A stretch of DNA of 64,000 bases from Stenopsyche tienmushanensis (taxonomy: Eukaryota > Arthropoda > Insecta > Trichoptera > Stenopsychidae), in contig WACJ01000069.1 of assembly GCA_008973525.1 (NCBI GenBank), positions 930,001 to 994,000 on the forward strand, written 5' to 3'. Shown here piece after piece: positions 57,421 through 64,000 of this stretch (the stretch's first letter is position 1; each line of letters begins with the position of its first letter). Below the pieces are notes generated by a model. That model had not been told where the DNA came from, did not search any database, and saw only the letters and a list, made by a program, of their open reading frames with translations. The position numbers and the translations under genes were made by a program.

Positions 57421-59454
57421 ATTTTGGGTCAACTCTTCCACAATAATATGTCAAAAATGATTCGTTTAGTATAAAATCATAGATTACTTTCAATCAATGA
57501 AGTGGCAATTCATGCACAAAATTTTGTTCCTGTAAGTACTCCTGTATACTAAAAATAGCATAATATTGATGACTGGGATTTAATACAAAGTCTTATACGT
57601 GTTTATATAATGAACATTGCAATACAAGTTTGAGTACATAATAAGACGAAACTGTTAAGCGTCTTACAAGTTGTAACGCTCATGTGCTTTGACCAACCCC
57701 TTATTTATGATATTTAGAAACTCGAGGGGGTAATATTGGTTTGTTGTTGTTATGATGTTTTGACATCAGCTTCTGATCGACATTTTTTTATTATGTATAT
57801 TTAGTGATGGCCACATCAAGAATACGCTGCAAGCCATATTGAGCTTCAAAGCTACAGCCCTGGAATCAAGTCTGGGCATCCATCACAGGGTCAGAATAAT
57901 ATTTGGGCGCCGACCCATTGATATCCAAAGGGAATGTGATCGCACAAAAATAAAAGAGTCCCGAACATTAAAGTAACATTATTTCATTATGGTGTTATCT
58001 CGTCACGCACTTAGTCATACGATTGGCGGCCATGTCCTTCTCAGCTGGCGGGCTTCGAACGACAAGGACGCACTGCTTTTAGGATGACCCTCTCATTTGT
58101 CTCAGTGCCGTAAAAGCCTTCGGATAGGCTTTATATGAAGTGATTCCATTGACGTATCACCGTGTTTGTTTTTTCCCCCTGCATTATATCAATTTGGAAT
58201 CTATTCTGTCAGCAGTGTGGCGCTCACTGCATATATCCTGGGCTGGAGCCAAACTCATATAATGTTTTAGATTCGCTATTAAATTTTAACGCATTCATGC
58301 TTTTAATCGGCTTTATGATCGACAAGATCAATGCCATTGCAAATATAATGCATTATTTACATACGGGTTTGAATGGCACGCATACAATTAGTCAGAGTTA
58401 TAACGAATTTATGACAGTACATTAGAAATATTTTCCATATGGCTCCAATTTAAATAATTCTGGTTCAATTGCAACGCTATTGGATACCAGCATGACGCTT
58501 CGTATTAAAATCCCATTATTTCTGATAGATAAAAATGTCTTTATTACGTCCGTTATTAATTTTATGATGAAGATCACTGATGGCACGAGGATCATAAATA
58601 CGAGTGATGCAATATTGAAGATTCGTGATGGACACGATGGTTTATGTGGAAAAAAGTCAAATAGGATAAAATATGTTATTTGTTATAAATAATATTTATA
58701 CCTCAGCAAACGACATAGTTTTTTGAAACTATTTCCAGCAGATTGATGGTATTTTAGCACAACGTTTACCGAATTTTATAAATGTATTTGATAGAAAAAC
58801 CCGTAGTTTCTTAAAAAAAAAATCTATTAAACTTTCCCTTACTGTGTTGAAAGTACCCGCGCGCTCCGATGATATGTATTTGGTACACCTTATTAAAAAG
58901 TGATTTAAAAATCACAAAAATATTTAGAGTCCATTTGTAGTGAATACATACATCACAATGAAGGAAAGGTTAAAGTGTCGAGTAAATCAATAAGTATACA
59001 AAATTCAATAAATATATGAAATATGGCTGAAGTATATTTTAAAAATTGATTTAAACTGAATGTAAAGCTTTTCTATGACATGTAGAATTCTAGTGTAAAT
59101 AAAGACTTCTCGATGTGTGGTCATCTCTTGACCTAAGCTCCTTCTCTACAATCATTCAATTTTGATAATATATTTTACTTTAACATAGACTGTTTGCCAA
59201 AAATAAATGCCGAATAGACAATAGAAAATAGATGATTATGACCTACATAGAAAAAGTAAATATGCGTTCTATGGATTTTAAAAACCGCATAACTTCTAAT
59301 CTGCTATATAAAATATATCCAAAATCGCATAAAAAAAGTTAATAAAAAATCGGAAAATAATAAGGTAATTTAAAAATAACATCTTTGGTAACATTTAAAG
59401 GACGTCTAGCATCATTGGTAAAATTTTAAGGATGTTCGACGACAAAATGACGAC
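57421..59454. other. Intergenic DNA, no gene seen
   Basis: Only short chance frames. About 57840-58160 is of balanced composition and unmatched. The rest is A+T-rich. From about 59290 a faint resemblance to 22610-22730 begins, possibly the upstream part of family C. Confidence 0.5.
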
Positions 59455-59860
59455 TGTTGCCGCGCCCAAGTTGCCGCATTACCAAAATAGCTATAAGTCC
59501 GCAAGAAGTTGGAATTTTGGAAATTTATTTGGAAAATGTATTTTTAAAAGTCGAAACATTGGAAAAATGCAAAAAACGAAATAATTTTTTCAAAAATTTA
59601 AATCAAAATAAAGGGCGTGGTCGTAATTTAGCAATAGCAGATGCAATTTGATTTACACAGTCCCAAATTATAATTATTTTTCAAATTTTGGTTAGTGTTG
59701 ATGATTTATTGCCTATTTTATCTAAAATACCTCGACACGTACTCTTTATGTTTAAAAAAAAAAACGCATAACTTCGAAATCGTGCAAAAAAAGTCGCACA
59801 AAAAGGAAGTTTGGGTGTATTATGTAAATCGGCATCAGTTGAAATATTTTCATATTTCTA
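59455..59860 (+). repeat. Dispersed repeat family C, copy 2
   Basis: Collinear with 23650-24090: AAGTTGCCGCATTACC, GTCCGCAAGAAGTTGGAATT, GGGCGTGGTCGTAATTTAGC, ATAGCAGATGCAATTTGATT, GATGATTTATTGCC, CCTCGACACGTACTCTTTAT. Substitutions and small indels are numerous, so both copies are old. Non-coding; class unknown. Confidence 0.65.
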
Positions 59861-59969
59861 ATACACTTGGCTATTGCCTATAAATTTCCTCCTTGTTTCT
59901 GATATTAGAGCTAATTTATTTGAACGTAATCGTTTAGAGTTTAGTAGTCGTAGTTTTTCATAAATGAAT

Positions 59970-60400
59970 CCTTTTAATAGTGGGCTAATTTAAAATCATC
60001 ATAATCATAGATGCTATATTTGCTTGTCCACCACTTATCATCTATTTATCTGTCAGGACCATCGCAGCGTGTATGAAACTTGTATTTAAATAAATAAACA
60101 CTGTCAATAGCACACAATATTCGGTAATTTCTTCAAGTAAACATAAACAATACACTTGAAATCGATTAATTATATCATTCACATGTCATTATTAGTCGAT
60201 AATTTTGGGTTAACGATCTATACAATCGTACGATGTACACAAGATACTCTCTCCTTCTTTGTTTCTCTCCAAACTCAATGTGCAAGAAACTCTCCGTTTC
60301 TGTCTGTCTTCAAGATCAACGTTTTAAGAATGATCTTGGATCTGAATCACTGGAATTCGGACACAACACTGTGTCTTACGATTGCGATTGCGAAAAGAGG
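59970..60400 (+). mobile_element. TTAA-A family element, short form, degraded ends
   Basis: Starts CCTTTTAATAGTGGGCTAAT and continues with GATGCTATATTTGCTTGTCC, CACTTATC, GTCAGGACC, AATAAACACTGTCAATAGCA, TTTTGGGTTAACGATCTATA and CTCTCTCC/CTGTCTGTC units. The right end runs GAATTCGGACACAACACTGTG to GCGAAAAGAGG. The same variant terminal segment (ACACAG..CTGTGTCCGAATTCC) remains as a relic at 8571-8611. The flanking tetranucleotides are no longer TTAA. Confidence 0.75.
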
Positions 60401-60750
60401 TGGATCCTAATTCTTGATCAAGAATGCATACAAATGCAAATTTTTGATGTTTTCTTAACTGTATGAAGATTTCTCAAACTTTCAGATTAAGTAGACTTAA
60501 TTTCTTGCTCGTTTTAAACACAGTTCAATGTCGTTGCCTACGAAATTTGTATTAATTTTGGCATATTAATATTTTGTTTGACACATTGGAAGTAAGTCCG
60601 CCATGGAATAACGATTTTCATTAATTATCTAGATTCAGATTAGATTTATATTTACTACGGGAGAAATATTTTCTTGAATAAAGTCGGTTTATTATGTTTA
60701 AGTATAAAATTAGTCAAGTTGTCAAATTAATGGGCATTGGGTTTATAATA

Positions 60751-60859
60751 CATCACTCAATAAGTTCGTAGGATTTTTTAGAAAGTCATTGGAAACAAAC
60801 AATCCTAAATGAAGCAGAATAAGTTTAAAATAAAAAATCCTACGAACTTATTGAGTGAT
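60751..60859. mobile_element. Miniature hairpin element with 28-bp perfect inverted repeats
   Basis: The left arm, starting ATCACTCAATAAGTTCGTAG at 60752, is exactly complementary to the right arm ending at 60859 over 28 bp. Only about 50 bp separate the arms. A solo arm is at 41209-41236. The size and structure fit a MITE, probably of a Tc1/mariner-type element given the ATA/TA context. The exact target duplication is unclear. Confidence 0.75.
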
Positions 60860-60864
60860 ATGTT

Positions 60865-62279
60865 ATGTATATCATATGTAACTTCTAGAAAGGGAGGTTA
60901 CTTTGGGTATATATTTTTATCAAATTTGCTTATGTAACTCAAATTCCACCAAATTGATAGATGTATAATAAAATGGTGCTATTTTCTCACAATGGTTAAT
61001 CATTTATGTGACCATATGGTTACGTTATATGTATAGATCATCTATATCATTTTATCGTCAATTTTATGAATAGGATCACGCGGAATGATCATCAATGGGC
61101 TTGACTAATTTTTATCCCCATCATCGAATAATGAGATGCGATTTTGATGCCACCGTCGATGGTGGTGATGTTTTTGTAGGGAAAGTTTATCATCCATATT
61201 GGGGCAGATGTTATTTTTATCCTTCCAGCACAAAATCGATCGTGTCGCTTCATCCCTTCAAAACAAAGCACGGCCTCTGGGCAACTTATTCGTGAGTGAA
61301 GAGACGTGTTCAATCTTAGTTCGCAGACCAGTAATGAATCACAATTACTGAAGAAGCCTTTCAGATGACATCTCATAAGAAGCTCGGGATACAATGGACA
61401 AAAGGAAATATCTTATTTTGCTTAATTTCGCTGCGAAACAATGGTCCACTGGGGATACGATAAAAAATGAGTGGGTCTTCAAAATTACTTACAATCCGAT
61501 CGAACAATGAATTCGTATAGGAATGTTTCATCGATTGATACAAAAAACTTGTTATAAAAATATAATACGAGGATGATAATAAAAAGGAAGCATACTTAAA
61601 TGAATATCAAGTTTTTAAGGCTTAGTTATTGATGTTTTAAATGTATTAAGTATGAAATATTGCTTCTAACGTGATCGATTGTTATAATATATAATATATG
61701 TGTAGCATTCGGTCGGTTGTCCAACTTTCACACCCCTGGATTAGAATCACAAAAATAGCACCGTATCCCTTTTCACAGTTGTCGGTATGGGTGGTGGAGC
61801 GGAATGGGTGGGTTGTGCCTCCACGTTAACACACATTATTTCATTAACCCCCATAAATAAAAGTCATCTACCGGACAGAGGGGCCAGCACCTGCCCCCAA
61901 AAGGCCAGAATATTGTCTAATTATATCAAAATGCAATAATGGGATAATGATACTCCTGCTAAGACAGATCTATGCATAACAATTTGTATTAACGAAAAAA
62001 ATGTTTATATTGTTTTTGATCGACGGACAATTTAGACGTCATGAATAATCACAGGAAGAACAGATGTTCCCGGTTAAAATCGTATTAAGTGGTCAGTTTT
62101 TTACATTGTATATTTGAATTTTAAACGCAGGTTCGGGAGATAATGATCATGAATATTTGATGATGTATAAATGGTTTTATTTTGCATTGTTATTAAATTA
62201 AATACAATCAATTAACATCGAAGAAGAATGTCCTTAACGGACTGCATTGCTTGTTTTATTTTCAGTTGGCATTTCAGAT
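60865..62279. other. Intergenic DNA, no gene seen
   Basis: No gene is supported. The stretch 61690-61930 is balanced in composition (TGGGTGGTGGAGCGGAATGG, GGACAGAGGGGCCAGCACC) and unmatched. The plus and minus frames around 61092-61394 have no recognised domain. Confidence 0.5.
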
Positions 62280-62352
62280 GCCGAAATAGCTCAGTTGGGA
62301 GAGCGTTCGACTTAAAATCCAAAGGTCCCTGGTTCGATTCCGGGTTTCGGCT
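62280..62352 (+). tRNA. tRNA-Phe-like gene with UAA anticodon
   Basis: This 73-nt gene has the same acceptor (GCCGAAA/TTTCGGC), D arm and variable loop as the tRNA-Phe genes. Its anticodon loop is CTTAAAA, giving anticodon UAA (62313-62315), which would read leucine codon UUA. The anticodon stem TTCGA/TCCAA has a C:C mismatch in its middle pair, the T stem has one T:G pair, and the discriminator is T instead of A. It lacks the long variable arm of true tRNA-Leu. The A box is intact, the B box GGTTCGATTCC is a textbook match, and T6 at 62362-62367 is a terminator. It could be transcribed, but charging and function are doubtful. It may be a tRNA-Phe-derived pseudogene, or a diverged gene with unknown identity. 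Confidence 0.75.
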
Positions 62353-62646
62353 TGTTTCTTATTTTTTACGTCATCTTTCCTTAGAAACAAACTTCTTTAA
62401 ATAATTCTTCTAGATGAAAGACTTCATAACTCAAAGCATTTGAAGCAACACAGAATGGCAAAACCATTAGTGTAATATAATAGAGATTTATAATTTTAAG
62501 CTTGTAAGTTAAATAATCGTAAATTGGAAATATATCATTTGAGATATGATGGAAGAAATGAAAATATATTCCATTAAATTAGTATATTTTCCATCGTTAC
62601 ATATAAATGGAAATACAATTTTCGTTGATTCTTTTTACAATAAATA

Positions 62647-63474
62647 TTAGGGTGTCCCATAAGTTTCTTTCGTTTTCATATTAAGAAAAAAGTAAACAAT
62701 AATTTGTATTACATCAAAATTTATTGAATAATATATGATCCATTCTGTTCTATTACCTAACTCCATCTCTCCGGAAGCCTCATAATGCCTTCTTGCCAAA
62801 ATTTCCCAGGTTTCTTGGCAAAATATTGATCAAGGTACATTTTTATATCATTTTTTGAATTAAAATTTTTACCACGTAAAGAATTTTTCAATTAAAGAAA
62901 TAAATAATAATCTGACGTGGCAATGTCCGGAGAGTATGGAGGATGAGGTAAAACATCCCAGTCAAATGATAATCATTTCCTTTAGATTGTCTAGTTGGAA
63001 ACAATATTTTGTTGAATTGATCGTTTCACCTTGCTGAAGTAGCTCATAATAAACTACCCCCTTCCAGTCCCACCAAATGCATAGCAAAACTTTTTTTTGG
63101 ATATAGGCCAAGTTTAGCTACAGTTAAAGCTTCTGTACCCTTGTTTTAAGACCGTTTACGTTTTATATTCTCATAGAGTATCCAACTTTCATCTCCAGTG
63201 ACAAATCTCTTCAAAAAAGGTTGGCTATTATGTCGTTAGAGAAGAAGATCGCATGTTGAAATACGCTGAAGTTTATTTGAGTCAGCCAGTTCATGAGGAA
63301 GCCACACATCTGAACGATTGATGTAGCCCAATTTTGTCAGATTATTATGGACGGATGTTCATGGAATTTATAACTTGTTAGCTATTTCACGAACAGTATA
63401 TTGCGGGTTTTCTTCAACCATGACTATGATTAGATCTGTGTTCATTTGTGAATGAAACTTATGGGACAACCTTA
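62647..63474 (-). mobile_element. Mariner deletion derivative, copy 2 (~828 bp)
   Basis: After TA (62645-62646) the left terminus is TTAGGGTGTCCCATAAGTTT. The right terminus (ATGGGACAACC with the end at about 63474) is followed by TA. Sequence is collinear with 47747-48635. It shares the junction of the right terminal repeat with the catalytic-domain segment (GATTAGATCTGTGTT next to GAAACTTATGGGACAACC). Copy 2 additionally lacks about 60 bp between 62978 and 62979 that copy 1 has at about 48071-48137; this segment encodes the second catalytic Asp. Coding frames are broken throughout. Confidence 0.88.
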
Positions 63475-63476
63475 TA

Positions 63477-64000
63477 CGTTCATTATTTATATAGAGCTGA
63501 TGAAAGTTGATTTTCATCCCTAAAAGTATTCAACAGTGATTTATAACAAAACGATTTCCAAGCAAATTGGACTTAGTCGAACCCCTCTTTCATCGACCCT
63601 ATTTTTAACAAAGTAACCTCCAAGAGTTGCCTTATATGTATGACTTTTCATTGATAAATCTTCAATATTATCGTAGATATTTACAAATTTAAAGTCAAAA
63701 ATATTGAAAGAGCGACCATAATTTGTCATAATTTTCTTTGGTGCTTGGTGTATGTGCACAATCATCTCAGTGGTTCGTTTTAAATTTTAAGGGTTGAATT
63801 CTATAAATAGGAAGTATAATTACGAATTTGTTGATATTTAAGGATCTTTCTATTTGATTTTATGAAAATATAATGTTATTTGATAGAAGAATAGCGTCGA
63901 TTTGGTGCTTTCTGGTATTCTACAGTCGTCTTTATTGGAATCTAAATACGCGTAACGAATTCATATACATGGTTATTTAATATAGGGCATTGGATTGATA
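63477..64000. other. Intergenic DNA, no gene seen
   Basis: A+T-rich sequence up to the window end, with only a short chance frame on the minus strand (63541-63765). No repeats were matched. Confidence 0.5.

Noticed and set aside
1..64000. Endogenous viral sequence or mitochondrial insertion
   Set aside because: No frame or nucleotide stretch resembled viral or mitochondrial proteins or RNAs well enough to report.

Overview
This window looks like repeat-rich intergenic (or large-intron) DNA of an insect nuclear genome. The sequence is visibly A+T-rich. It carries eukaryotic tRNA genes with internal A and B boxes and oligo-T terminators. It also carries arthropod-type mobile elements: mariner, piggyBac-like TTAA elements, hAT, and the tail of an RTE-like LINE. 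No bacterial operon, ribosome binding site or CRISPR array is present, and no complete protein-coding host gene can be supported. I cannot name the species; Lepidoptera is possible but not demonstrated. || RNA genes: seven near-identical tRNA-Phe(GAA) genes lie at 928-1000 and 1773-1845 (plus strand) and at 5026-5098, 5757-5829, 40815-40887, 45805-45877 and 46533-46605 (minus strand). An eighth gene at 62280-62352 (plus) has a tRNA-Phe body but a UAA anticodon and a mismatch in the anticodon stem. The pair at 5.0-5.8 kb and the pair at 45.8-46.6 kb sit in two copies of one roughly 800-bp segment. || Mobile DNA: the commonest element is a piggyBac-like TTAA-flanked non-coding family (called TTAA-A here), with about ten copies or fragments, for example 13118-13664, 23120-23632, 42142-42690 and 44248-44634. 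Two nested stacks are readable. At 33738-35810 a Tc1/mariner-like element with long inverted repeats holds a hAT MITE, which holds an 881-bp TTAA element. At 56013-57420 a TTAA-A copy holds a 1005-bp TTAA element with a transposase remnant, which itself holds a 296-bp TTAA MITE. Two mariner copies (47747-48635 and 62647-63474) share one internal deletion that joins the terminal repeat directly to the catalytic domain. A third mariner (27947-28655) has lost its catalytic acids. A 910-bp hAT element (50634-51543) has an intact 8-bp target duplication and termini filled with ATTCGAATA-type motifs. A 65-bp tandem unit, apparently copied from a transposase catalytic motif, recurs at 6.0-6.6, 35.3-35.6 and 53.4-53.8 kb. 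|| Possible host sequence: two isolated candidate exons (10751-10873 plus; 38460-38726 minus, with a transmembrane segment) are offered at low confidence. Several stretches of balanced composition without repeats (such as 15.78-16.56 kb) could be conserved regulatory DNA, but that cannot be judged from one sequence. All coordinates, repeat matches and lengths were read by eye; identities and divergences were not computed.
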